In this document: piece after piece, positions 1 through 10,152 of the stretch | Layout: each line of letters starts with the position of its first letter | Position numbering within the stretch: the first letter of the stretch is position 1 | Assembly: GCF_030209755.1 (NCBI RefSeq) | Contig: NZ_JARVRH010000009.1 | Coordinates: forward strand, 62,001 to 126,000 | Length of the DNA stretch: 64,000 nucleotides | Direction: 5' to 3' | DNA from: Arthrobacter sp. efr-133-TYG-118 | GTDB taxonomy: Bacteria; Actinomycetota; Actinomycetes; Actinomycetales; Micrococcaceae | Translations under genes and position numbers: made by a program | The notes under the pieces: generated by a model | Database searches by the model: none | What the model saw: only the letters and a program-made list of their open reading frames with translations | What the model was told of the DNA's origin: nothing

Positions 1-226
1 CTGAAACTGAGCCGCGGTGAGCCGAGAGCCGCCGCTTGCCGGGAGGATCCGGAAGCGTGCGTCCCCACCGTCCCCCTAACCTCGCAAGCTCGGTCAGGGA
101 ACCCGGACGGCGTGGGCCCCTGGAAGCGACACGTCCGCTCAGCGGGCGTCTTCGCGACCGAGCACGCGGAGGATTCTTCCGTCCCGCGGCTCCCAGCCAC
201 CCCCGGAGCCGCGAGCCACCCGAGAC

Positions 227-1360
227 TTACTTGGCTCGCTTGTAGAACGGCAGTGCGACAACTTCGAACGGCTCGGCCTTGCCGCGCAGGTCGACGTCCA
301 GGGCCGTGCCGGGCTCAGCGTGTTCGACGTCGACATACGCCAAAGCGACCGGGTAGCCGAGCGTGGGGCTGGGCTGGCCGGACGTGACTTCGCCGACCAC
401 TGTGCCGTCCTTGAGGACCGGGTAGTGGCTGCGGCCGGCGCGGCGCCCGAGGCCCTTGAGGCCAACCAGCTTGCGGCCGCTGGTTGAACCGGCGCCCTCA
501 GCCTTCAGGGCTTCCAGGGCGGCGCGCCCCACGAAGTCGCTTTCCTTGGCGAGCGAGACAACGGGGCCCAGGCCTGCCGAGAAGGGGTTGCCTTGGCGGG
601 AGAGCTCGTTGCCATAGAGCGGCATGCCGGCTTCGAGACGCAGGGAGTCACGCGAGGCCAGGCCGGCGGGGATCAGTTCGCCGTCCTCGGCAACTGCTGC
701 GATTGCTTGCCACAGGGCCGCAGCGGCATCATTGTCCACGAAGATTTCGAAGCCGTCCTCGCCGGTGTAGCCGGTGCGGGCGAGCAGCAGTTCGGTGGTG
801 ATTCCGGCAAAGGTGAAGGGCACCTCGACGGCGGCGTAGTACTTGAGCTCGGTAACCAGCGAGTGCTGTTCCGCCGGGACCAGGCGAAGGAGGATTTCTT
901 CCGCTTTGGGACCCTGGACGGCGATCAGGGAGGTTGCCGCGGAGGCGTCCTCGACGACGACGTCGAAGTTGGCTGCCCGCTGTGCCAAAGCCTCGGCCAC
1001 GACCTTGGCGTTGCCGGCGTTCGGAACCACGAGGAACGTGGCATCGCCGCGGCGGTACGTGATGAGGTCGTCGATGATGCCGCCGTCTTCCTGGCAGATC
1101 AGCGAGTACTTGGCCTTGCCCACGGACATGGCGGAGATTTTGCCCACCAAGGCGTAGTCGAGGAAAGCGGCGGCGTCCGGGCCGGTGACCCAGACTTCGC
1201 CCATGTGGGAAAGGTCGAACAGGCCTGCGGACCGGCGGACGGCGTGGTGTTCGGCCAGTTCGGAGGAGTACTTCAGGGGCATCTGCCAGCCACCGAAATC
1301 GGTGAAGGAAGCGCCGAGCTTCTTGTGCTCTTCGTAGAGCGCAGTGTAGTTCTCAGTCAT
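227..1360 (-). CDS. gcvT: Aminomethyltransferase (glycine cleavage T-protein)
   Basis: The 377-residue protein has the usual length of GcvT, which moves the aminomethyl carbon from lipoylated H-protein to tetrahydrofolate and releases ammonia. The N-terminus carries the family patterns FGGWQMPLKY and FDLSHMGEV, and the C-terminus carries GEVTSGQPSPTLG, typical of the folate-binding glycine cleavage T fold. It follows gcvP by 9 bases on the same strand, so both are read from the glycine-riboswitch leader. gcvH is not visible; the 226 bases to the left edge hold no gene I can support, so it lies beyond the window or elsewhere. Confidence 0.97.
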   Translation of the reverse strand: MTENYTALYEEHKKLGASFTDFGGWQMPLKYSSELAEHHAVRRSAGLFDLSHMGEVWVTGPDAAAFLDYALVGKISAMSVGKAKYSLICQEDGGIIDDLITYRRGDATFLVVPNAGNAKVVAEALAQRAANFDVVVEDASAATSLIAVQGPKAEEILLRLVPAEQHSLVTELKYYAAVEVPFTFAGITTELLLARTGYTGEDGFEIFVDNDAAAALWQAIAAVAEDGELIPAGLASRDSLRLEAGMPLYGNELSRQGNPFSAGLGPVVSLAKESDFVGRAALEALKAEGAGSTSGRKLVGLKGLGRRAGRSHYPVLKDGTVVGEVTSGQPSPTLGYPVALAYVDVEHAEPGTALDVDLRGKAEPFEVVALPFYKRAK

Positions 1361-1369
1361 CGTGGGGTC

Positions 1370-4267
<2,898 letters not shown>

Positions 4268-4314
4268 GAAGGAACTCCATTAATAAGGCGGCGCAGGGTA
4301 CGCCACAGCTAATC

Positions 4315-4519
4315 GGGTTCCTCCCCGCTCTGTATTGGACCTGAGAGTTTCCGCGAATCCGTGCTTGTGGCACTGGTTCGCTTGCACCGTCGGTGAGCAC
4401 GCGTCAGCGTGCTGCTTTCCAGAGTTGCCTTGCCGCGGCGGTGCGTGGGCCTGAGAGATTCCTGGGGAGGATTTGCTCCTACGGCGCCTGCATCACATGC
4501 CTGCAGGACTCTCCCGCCG
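4315..4519 (-). promoter_or_regulatory. Tandem glycine riboswitch in the gcvP leader
   Basis: Read on the minus strand, the leader holds two glycine-aptamer halves in a row. The first begins GCGGGAGAGTCC and closes with ATCTCTCAGGCCC. The second begins near AACTCTGGAAAGC and closes with AAACTCTCAGGTCC. The paired GAGAGTCC/CTCTCAGG boxes are the hallmark of this class. The element ends about 45 bases before the gcvP start, so expression should respond to glycine. Boundaries are by eye. Confidence 0.92.
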
Positions 4520-4642
4520 CAGATCAAAGGCGTATTCAGTTATGTGAATCTACAGTGGTTGCCGGTGACGGCTGCCACAACTATCAATTGTCCTATGGAC
4601 TGCCCGCGTCCGCAAATGTGGTCACCGACCCCGCCCAACTTT

Positions 4643-4708
4643 CCCAACTGACTGGCACTTATTGTCGTTTTGGAGCCTCAAAACGACAACAACTGCGAGC
4701 TAGTTGGG
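4643..4708. repeat. 66-bp palindromic repeat, intergenic copy
   Basis: The element runs from CCCAACTG to TAGTTGGG and is close to self-complementary, with arms built around TTGTCGTTTTG and CAAAACGACAAC. It begins six bases beyond the tetR stop codon and may act as that gene's terminator. A second copy of the same 66-bp length lies at 10926-10991 inside the flhF-like gene. Confidence 0.85.
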
Positions 4709-4714
4709 GGCCGC

Positions 4715-5275
4715 TCAGTGACGGAGGCGTTCGACGGCGGCCAGCAGCGCTCCGACGTCGGCGCTCCTCGCACTGGCCTTGACTTCCGTATCACCGGCGC
4801 CGCCTTCAAGCATCGCGTTGAAGTAAAGTCCATCGCCCATGTACCGGACCGCTTTGGCCATTTCGGGCCCCACTTCCTCGGCGAGCACATCGAGCCATTG
4901 TTGCTGGATCCCGGCGAAGCGCCTGCGGGTTTCTTCATGGGCCACTTCCGCGAGCCGCGTGGCCGCTACAAACACCCGGTCCAGGGGAGTATCCGCCCAC
5001 AGGGAAGACTTGATAAAGAACGCGGCCGCACCTTCGGGGGCTGCCTTCATTGCCTCGATGTCCAGTGCGGCCAGCCCGTCCATGCGTTCGAGCAAGGAAC
5101 CGATCATGGCTTCCTTGTTGGGGAAATGGTAGAGCAAGCCACCCTTGGAGACGCCTGCGCGCTTGGCGACGGCGTCCAGGGTGGCAGCCCGCTCCCCCAC
5201 CTCGATCAGCAGGGCTTCAAAGGCATCCAGGACTGCGTCCCGGGCAATAGGTTTTCGCGGCATGGTGTCCATCAT
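4715..5275 (-). CDS. TetR-family transcriptional regulator
   Basis: The 186-residue protein has a TetR DNA-binding domain in the first 60 residues (TLDAVAKRAGVSKGGLLYHF followed by NKEAM) and a divergent ligand-binding C-terminal part. It is divergent from an MFS exporter gene, with a TACCGTC-CA-GACGGTA inverted repeat between them, so it most likely represses the exporter and itself. The start could be the ATG at 5275 or the one at 5263; the latter has an AAGGGA at better spacing. The inducer cannot be read from the sequence. Confidence 0.93.
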   Translation of the reverse strand: MMDTMPRKPIARDAVLDAFEALLIEVGERAATLDAVAKRAGVSKGGLLYHFPNKEAMIGSLLERMDGLAALDIEAMKAAPEGAAAFFIKSSLWADTPLDRVFVAATRLAEVAHEETRRRFAGIQQQWLDVLAEEVGPEMAKAVRYMGDGLYFNAMLEGGAGDTEVKASARSADVGALLAAVERLRH

Positions 5276-5318
5276 CCCTTAGTTCGATGTGGCAATTTTA
5301 TGAGTCAGATTGAAACTA

Positions 5319-5334
5319 TACCGTCCAGACGGTA
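5319..5334. promoter_or_regulatory. Probable TetR operator between tetR and the MFS gene
   Basis: TACCGTC-CA-GACGGTA is a perfect 7-bp inverted repeat with a 2-bp spacer in the divergent intergenic region, 11 bases upstream of the likely MFS start. Its position and symmetry fit binding by the adjacent TetR protein. This is an inference from placement. Confidence 0.75.
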
Positions 5335-5345
5335 CAGTTATCTTC

Positions 5346-6887
5346 ATGTTCAGCCCGTCCACAACCCAGCACCCCCGCACCCCTTCGATCCAATCCGCCC
5401 CGTGGCGCGATTGGGCTGCCCTGGCACTCCTGATGTTCCCCGTGCTGCTGGTGGCTGTGGACAATACGGCGCTGACATTTGCCCTGCCGCAAATCGCCCG
5501 TTCGCTGGACGTCGGGGGCGTGCAGCTCCTGTGGGTCGTTGATGCCTATGCGCTTGTGCTCGCCGCACTCTTGGTGTCCATGGGAAACCTGGGAGACAGG
5601 ATCGGCCGCCGCCGCCTGCTGTTGATCGGCAGCACGGGGTTCGCCGCCGTTTCCGCGGCCACGGCCTTCGCGCCGTCGGCTGAATGGCTCATTGCCGGAC
5701 GTGCCAGCATGGGCATCTTCGGAGCCATGCTCATGCCGTCCACGCTGTCCTTGATCCGCAACATCTTCCCGGACCCGAACCGCCGACGGCTCGCCGTCGC
5801 CGTGTGGGCCGCCGGATTCTCCGGCGGCGCCGCCCTCGGGCCGATCTTCGGTGGCTGGCTCGTGGAGCACTTCTGGTGGGGAGCCGTGTTCCTGGTCGCG
5901 GTACCACTGTTGCTGCCCCTGCTCGCCTTCGGTCCGTTCCTCATCCCCGAATCCAAGGATCGCAACCCGGGCAAGCCGGACGTTCCCAGCGTCGTGCTGT
6001 CCATCCTGACGATGGCCCCCGTGGTTTATGGAATCAAAGAGGCCGCCGTGCACGGTTTTGGCCCTGGGCCCGCGGCCTTCACGGCATTCGGCCTGGCCCT
6101 GGGAATCGTCTTCGTCCGCCGGCAGCGCTCCTTGGCATCGCCCATGTTGGATGTACGGCTGTTCCGGAACAAGGTCTTCAGCACGGCCATCACGGCCAAC
6201 GTTTTGTCCCTGTTCTCCATGACGGGCTTCATCTACTTCTTCGCGCAGCACTTGCAGCTCGTGGAAGGCCAATCCCCCATGCAGGCGGGTATCGCGATGG
6301 TTCCGGCACTGCTGGCCACCATCGTGGCGGGCCTGGTGGTGGTTCCACTCGTCAAGCGGATCCGCCCGGGCCTGGTGGTGGGATCGGGGCTGGCACTGAG
6401 CGCGGTTGGATACCTCGTGGCCGCCCTGGGCAACCACAGCCAGGGGCCCGGGTACCTTTTGACGGCACTCCTGCTGCTGGCCATAGGGGTTGGCTCGGCG
6501 GAAACCATCTCCAACGACCTGATCCTCGGCGCGGTTCCCGCCGACAAGGCGGGCGCGGCATCGGCGATCTCCGAAACGGGTTACGAACTCGGATCACTAC
6601 TCGGCACGGCCGTGCTTGGCTCCATCCTGACAGCGTCCTACCAACACCACTTGCTGCTTCCGGGCGAATTGTCCGGCCACGCAGCCGAACGCTCGCGGGA
6701 GACGCTCGCCGGAGCCATGGACGTTGCGGCCACGCTGCCCCAGCCATTGGGCGACGCCCTGGCCACCGCCGCGCGTGCCGCCTTTGAATCGGGCGTCCAC
6801 ATCACGGCAGCGATCGGGCTGGTACTGATGGCGGGAGCGGCAGTCCTTGCCGCCGTCGTGCTCCGCCGCGTGCCGACCGCAAAGTAG
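5346..6887 (+). CDS. MFS drug exporter, DHA2 (EmrB/QacA) family
   Basis: This is a 513-residue inner-membrane protein with about 14 hydrophobic segments, the DHA2 pattern of proton-driven multidrug efflux. It shows the motif A-like GNLGDRIGRRRLL near residue 80 and a conserved acidic residue in the first membrane segment (AVDNTALTFALP). The ATG at 5346 was chosen because the upstream TTG at 5310 would place the operator inside the coding sequence. No strong ribosome binding site precedes the ATG, so the transcript may be leaderless. Regulation by the divergent TetR is likely; the substrate is unknown. Confidence 0.93.
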   Translation: MFSPSTTQHPRTPSIQSAPWRDWAALALLMFPVLLVAVDNTALTFALPQIARSLDVGGVQLLWVVDAYALVLAALLVSMGNLGDRIGRRRLLLIGSTGFAAVSAATAFAPSAEWLIAGRASMGIFGAMLMPSTLSLIRNIFPDPNRRRLAVAVWAAGFSGGAALGPIFGGWLVEHFWWGAVFLVAVPLLLPLLAFGPFLIPESKDRNPGKPDVPSVVLSILTMAPVVYGIKEAAVHGFGPGPAAFTAFGLALGIVFVRRQRSLASPMLDVRLFRNKVFSTAITANVLSLFSMTGFIYFFAQHLQLVEGQSPMQAGIAMVPALLATIVAGLVVVPLVKRIRPGLVVGSGLALSAVGYLVAALGNHSQGPGYLLTALLLLAIGVGSAETISNDLILGAVPADKAGAASAISETGYELGSLLGTAVLGSILTASYQHHLLLPGELSGHAAERSRETLAGAMDVAATLPQPLGDALATAARAAFESGVHITAAIGLVLMAGAAVLAAVVLRRVPTAK

Positions 6888-6893
6888 GCCAAG

Positions 6894-6952
6894 GCTGCCT
6901 TCAACCACAATGGCCCTGCGCGTGGAGTCTAGACGGCCCGGTTGAAGGCAGC
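6894..6952. terminator. Long-armed inverted repeat between convergent genes
   Basis: GCTGCCTTCAACC (6894-6906) and GGTTGAAGGCAGC (6940-6952) are a perfect 13-bp inverted repeat separated by 33 bases. One arm lies in the last codons of the sigma-factor gene and the other between the two convergent genes. It has no U-tract; it may be a two-way terminator or an RNA stability hairpin. Confidence 0.5.
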
Positions 6953-7747
6953 ATCAGGCGAGCTGAAACTACGGGTAATTCCGCCCAAGGTAGCGGTGGC
7001 AAGGGTCGAGAGGTAGTCGTGCCGGCGTCGGGCAGTAATGCGCGATTGGGGCTCGAAGGATTGCCCGGGATCGTCCGCGTAATGCGCGGAAAGTCCGTCG
7101 CGCATGAGGCGGATGCCCTCGGCGCGCTGTTGTGAGACCGCAGCGTGCGTGGAACCGAGTTCCTCGGCCAATTCCTTGACGGTCCGCCCCCCGAAGTAGA
7201 TCTCCTCGACGACATAACGCATCTTTTCCGGCAGGGCTGCGACGGCGGCGCGAAGGTACTTGAGGCGCTCATCGGCCAGGACTGAGTGCTCCGGGGAGAT
7301 GGTGTCCGCGGCGACAGTGTCCACGACGACGTCGTCCAACGGCGACAGCGTCCGTGCGGCGTCGGCCAGGGCGGCTTCCACCACGCTGCGTTCGACACCC
7401 AGGGCTGATGCGGTTTCGGCGACCGAAGGCGTGCGGCCAAGGAGCCCGGACAGCGTTTCCTGGACCGACATGGTTTCCTTGATGCGTTTGCGCGCAGATC
7501 GCGTGGCCCAGTCGCTGGCCCGCATCTCGTCCGCAAAGGCTCCGACGATGCGACGGCGCGCGAATGCGCCGAAGGGGACTCCGAGGTTCGGATCGAAGGA
7601 ATCGGCAGACGTTATCAACGCCACGGACCCTACCGACGCGAAATCGTCGCGCGACAAATGAGAAGCTCTCGCGCAGAGCTCCGACACCAAGTAGCCAACG
7701 AGTGGCAAGTGCTGCAGCACCAACTCGTTGCGTTCTTCGCGATTCAA
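6929..7747 (-). CDS. FliA/WhiG-type alternative sigma factor
   Basis: The 272-residue protein has sigma-70 region 2 near residues 10-80 (LPLVGYLVSEL, then FDPNLGVPFGAFARRRIVGAFADEMR), a region 3 stretch, and region 4 near residues 165-215 (LPEKMRYVVEEIYF, KELAEELGSTHAAVSQQ). The layout matches the sigma-28 class that drives late flagellar genes. The start is TTG with GGGGGGAC upstream. It faces a divergent FlgN-like gene, which supports a flagellar role. The C-terminal 40 residues extend past region 4 and match nothing I recognise. No flagellin gene is in the window. Confidence 0.88.
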   Translation of the reverse strand: MNREERNELVLQHLPLVGYLVSELCARASHLSRDDFASVGSVALITSADSFDPNLGVPFGAFARRRIVGAFADEMRASDWATRSARKRIKETMSVQETLSGLLGRTPSVAETASALGVERSVVEAALADAARTLSPLDDVVVDTVAADTISPEHSVLADERLKYLRAAVAALPEKMRYVVEEIYFGGRTVKELAEELGSTHAAVSQQRAEGIRLMRDGLSAHYADDPGQSFEPQSRITARRRHDYLSTLATATLGGITRSFSSPDAAFNRAV

Positions 7748-7936
7748 ATTAGTCCCCCCATGAGACCTGTTTATTGAGTTGCCAAGCCTGATTCCAGGGG
7801 CTTCATGGGCGAGCTACTGAGACGATGCAACGTGCCGAAGATTACATGGAACAGACATGTATTCAGTGAACATATCATCTGAAAAATAACAATGCGTGTA
7901 CGCTCATGAAAAAGATACAAAAGAGGCCTCGGAATC

Positions 7937-8539
7937 ATGTTCCGGGGCCAAACCGGGGAGTGGGGAACCGTGGGGGCGGATGAGCTATCGGCGATGCTGT
8001 GGCGCGAGCGGAGACAGCTGGAACTGCTGTTGTACCGGCTCGAAACACAGTTGCTGCACGTCCGGGCAGGCAACTGGGATTGGTTGAAATTCACTGCCGC
8101 TGACGTGGAAAAGGTCCTGGAAAACCTTCGGTTCGACACCCTTGCCCAGAACATCGAGTCGTCGGCCCTGGCCATCGAATGGCGCCTGCCGGCCAACGCC
8201 ACGCTGCCGATCATCGCTTCAGTGGCCCCGCCCGGGATCTGGCCGGAACTGCTTCAGGATCACCACCGTGAGCTGGTCCTGTTGCTCAATCACGTGGAAA
8301 CAACGGCGGCCGCCAACGTCGAGGCTCTCCTGACGGGGCCACAAGGGCCCGGGAACCCGCCGCTTGGCTCTGTGCAACCCGGCGACAATGGGACCCCAGC
8401 GGGGCCGGGAGCGGTCGCACAGGCCGACATTGCGGATGACGTGATGCTCCTCGCGGAAAACGCCAATATTGAGCGGGCCTTGGCTGTGACGAGGGATTGC
8501 TCGCTGCCGCTCCTCAAGGAGTTCCTGGGCTTGGCTTAG
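7937..8539 (+). CDS. FlgN-like flagellar chaperone candidate
   Basis: This is a 200-residue mostly helical protein. Its first 90 residues (LSAMLWRERRQLELLLYRLE and following) have the helical-hairpin look of FlgN-family export chaperones, which hold hook-filament junction proteins before secretion. The C-terminal half has a Gly/Pro-rich linker followed by another helix. It is divergent from the FliA-like sigma gene, a natural place for a late flagellar gene. An in-frame GTG at 7970 with GGGGAG upstream is an alternative start. Assignment rests on context and helix pattern, not a catalytic motif. Confidence 0.6.
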   Translation: MFRGQTGEWGTVGADELSAMLWRERRQLELLLYRLETQLLHVRAGNWDWLKFTAADVEKVLENLRFDTLAQNIESSALAIEWRLPANATLPIIASVAPPGIWPELLQDHHRELVLLLNHVETTAAANVEALLTGPQGPGNPPLGSVQPGDNGTPAGPGAVAQADIADDVMLLAENANIERALAVTRDCSLPLLKEFLGLA

Positions 8540-8545
8540 CGCCGG

Positions 8546-8815
8546 CTACCGGTGGACGACAGTGTGCAAGAGAATAAAGCTTGGCTGTCCCGAGTTCGGG
8601 TTTGCATCGTAGGCGTAAACCTCCGAAAAGTTGCACGGTTGCCTGTCCATTTTCGCCCACTCAAGTACTTCCAAGAGGCTGCTAGACGAAATATCGAAAG
8701 CCTGCGACTTGTCCCAAGCACCACTGTTGGGGTCGAGCCAGACGTCTATCACTCGGAAAGACGGATCGACACAGATCAAGTTCATGTCCCGCTCGTCAAT
8801 CGTCTGAATCTTCAT
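8546..8815 (-). CDS. Small protein of unknown function
   Basis: This 89-residue protein has no signal peptide and no motif I recognise. Its middle reads as a compact mixed alpha/beta domain (FRVIDVWLDP, SLLEVLEWAKMD) and it ends in a beta-like FILLHTVVHR. It lies 9 bases downstream of a probable secreted-protein gene and shares that patch's more AT-rich composition. The pair might be an exported protein with a cytosolic partner, but nothing in the sequence proves it. Confidence 0.6.
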   Translation of the reverse strand: MKIQTIDERDMNLICVDPSFRVIDVWLDPNSGAWDKSQAFDISSSSLLEVLEWAKMDRQPCNFSEVYAYDANPNSGQPSFILLHTVVHR

Positions 8816-8824
8816 CGCAATCAG

Positions 8825-9307
8825 TCAGATCGCATTCTTGTAGACAACCTGGGTGTCTGAGCCAACATTCCCCACCTGGGGTGAAACTATTTGAATGGTA
8901 TGAGTGTAATAACAATACCCGGTTCCATACCCTCCACTACTACCAACTTGAGGCACATAGAATGTCACCTGGCTCCCATTGACGCCAACAACCTGGGTTT
9001 GGTCACTCGATGCCCGATTCTGAATCGGGCCGGCTGGGCACCCCTGACAACTCGCAGGGCTGAGGGCAAGGTTTCCCCGAATCCGGACGCTGACCGCAGG
9101 GATCGCCCAGTTTGAGGCCGCGCAGGTAATGCGAACCTTGAATATCATCCCGCCGGCGCCGAGTGACACGTGGGGTCCATCCATGGTGCTCGTACAAATC
9201 ACCGTCGCAATGCTCTGGCTGTTCGGTGAAATTGTCCCACGCCCGGATGGCCGAATCACGACTTCAGTAGAAGAGACGGCTGTTGCCAAATCACTGGCCG
9301 CCGTCAC
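8825..9307 (-). pseudogene. Body of a secreted protein, out of frame with its signal peptide
   Basis: The 160-residue reading frame has four or more cysteines (VICTST, RITCAAS, SCQGCPAG, GYCYYT) and a beta-rich, Gly/Ser-rich composition, resembling small actinobacterial secreted proteins of unknown role. Its own GTG start is poor and it lacks a signal peptide. The upstream frame at 9304-9468 supplies a good signal peptide but ends in TGA at the overlap. Extending this frame upstream gives PLGGSATGIVDGTV before a stop, which looks more protein-like than the end of the other frame. I read the two as one gene broken by a one-base shift near 9340. Confidence 0.6.
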
Positions 9308-9468
9308 AGTACCGTCGACGATGCCTGTTGCGCTGCCACCCAGGGGTCTGAACTAGAGTCCGAATTTCTAAGCGATGCCGCTTCTGCCCCGGATGCACCG
9401 GAACCAAAGCTTGTGAGAATTAGGGTAGTCCCCAGCAAAATATGGACCGCTGAAATCCAGTTTTTCAT
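9304..9468 (-). pseudogene. Signal-peptide fragment of the frameshifted secreted protein
   Basis: From the ATG at 9468 this frame encodes 54 residues: a short basic N-terminus (MKNW), a hydrophobic stretch (VHILLGTTLILTSFG) and a plausible signal-peptidase site around ASGAEA. It then runs into TGA where the next frame begins with an overlapping GTGA. Alternatives to a broken gene are programmed -1 slippage or two translationally coupled peptides. Confidence 0.5.
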
Positions 9469-9899
9469 TTGGACATCACTTCTTCCATGGAGGGTCATTC
9501 CGATTAGAAGACGATGGAAGCAATGAAGCAATGCCATGCGATCAATACAACAAATACCCCCAATGCATGGAGAATATTGCAATTCTCCTAGACCGTCAAG
9601 CAAGCAAAAGTCTGTGCCCCGGAACCTCAGCCTTTACTCGGCTCGAAAGAAGACTCATCACCGGGACCGGACTTTGTCGAAGTAGCATAGATGATTCTCG
9701 GCGAGGGGTTTGTAAGGCCAAACATCCCCGCGCCAACCGCAACGAGAAGGAACTGCCAGTCCTAGAGGCAGCGGCGGCATCACCGATTTCATACTCGGAC
9801 GTGATTCATTATGGTTTGGAAGCCATCTAAGCATGCGCACGGTTGCGTCTTGCGCTCCGCTCCACCGGGGGCCATCGTGCAAACTTGGATGACTTGCGC
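9469..9899. other. AT-richer stretch without a supported gene
   Basis: These 431 bases between the signal-peptide fragment and csrA hold only one short open frame (9658-9882, minus strand), with poor codon use and no family resemblance. The base composition is visibly more AT-rich than the neighbouring flagellar genes. I see no repeat or structured RNA in it. Confidence 0.5.
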
Positions 9900-10148
9900 C
9901 TAATCGACCTTCGGTTTCCGGGCAGGCGGACGCAGCCCGGCAACGAGTTCCTCGGCTTCGGGGCCAGCCTGGGCAGCAGCGAGGTTGGCCGCGGCGATCG
10001 CCTCGACCACTTCGCGACGCTGGATGGACACCCCACGGGGGGCCTCGATCCCGATCCGCACGCCGTCGCCGCGGCCTTCCATGACGGTGATGACGATGTC
10101 CTCACCAATCATGATCTGTTCGCCCGGCTTGCGTGTCAGTACCAGCAT
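9900..10148 (-). CDS. csrA: Carbon storage regulator / translational repressor CsrA
   Basis: The protein begins MLVLTRKPGEQIMIGEDI and continues with VRIGIEAPRGVSIQRREV, the complete CsrA core that binds GGA motifs in mRNA leaders. At 82 residues it carries a 20-residue Ala/Pro/Lys-rich tail beyond the core. It starts 4 bases after the flhF-like gene and is the last gene of the flagellar operon. CsrA is known to repress flagellin translation in Gram-positive bacteria; its usual antagonist FliW is not in the window. Confidence 0.97.
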   Translation of the reverse strand: MLVLTRKPGEQIMIGEDIVITVMEGRGDGVRIGIEAPRGVSIQRREVVEAIAAANLAAAQAGPEAEELVAGLRPPARKPKVD

Positions 10149-10152
10149 GCTC

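Noticed and set aside
5316..6437. 373-residue open frame antisense to the MFS exporter
   Set aside because: Its Gln/Gly/His-rich composition is typical of antisense frames in GC-rich DNA, and it covers the membrane helices of a clear transporter.
8546..9307. Toxin-antitoxin or toxin-immunity pair
   Set aside because: There is no toxin motif, the first gene appears frameshifted, and nothing beyond adjacency supports the idea.
9658..9882. 74-residue open frame on the minus strand
   Set aside because: Atypical composition, no ribosome binding site that I can defend, and no resemblance to a family.
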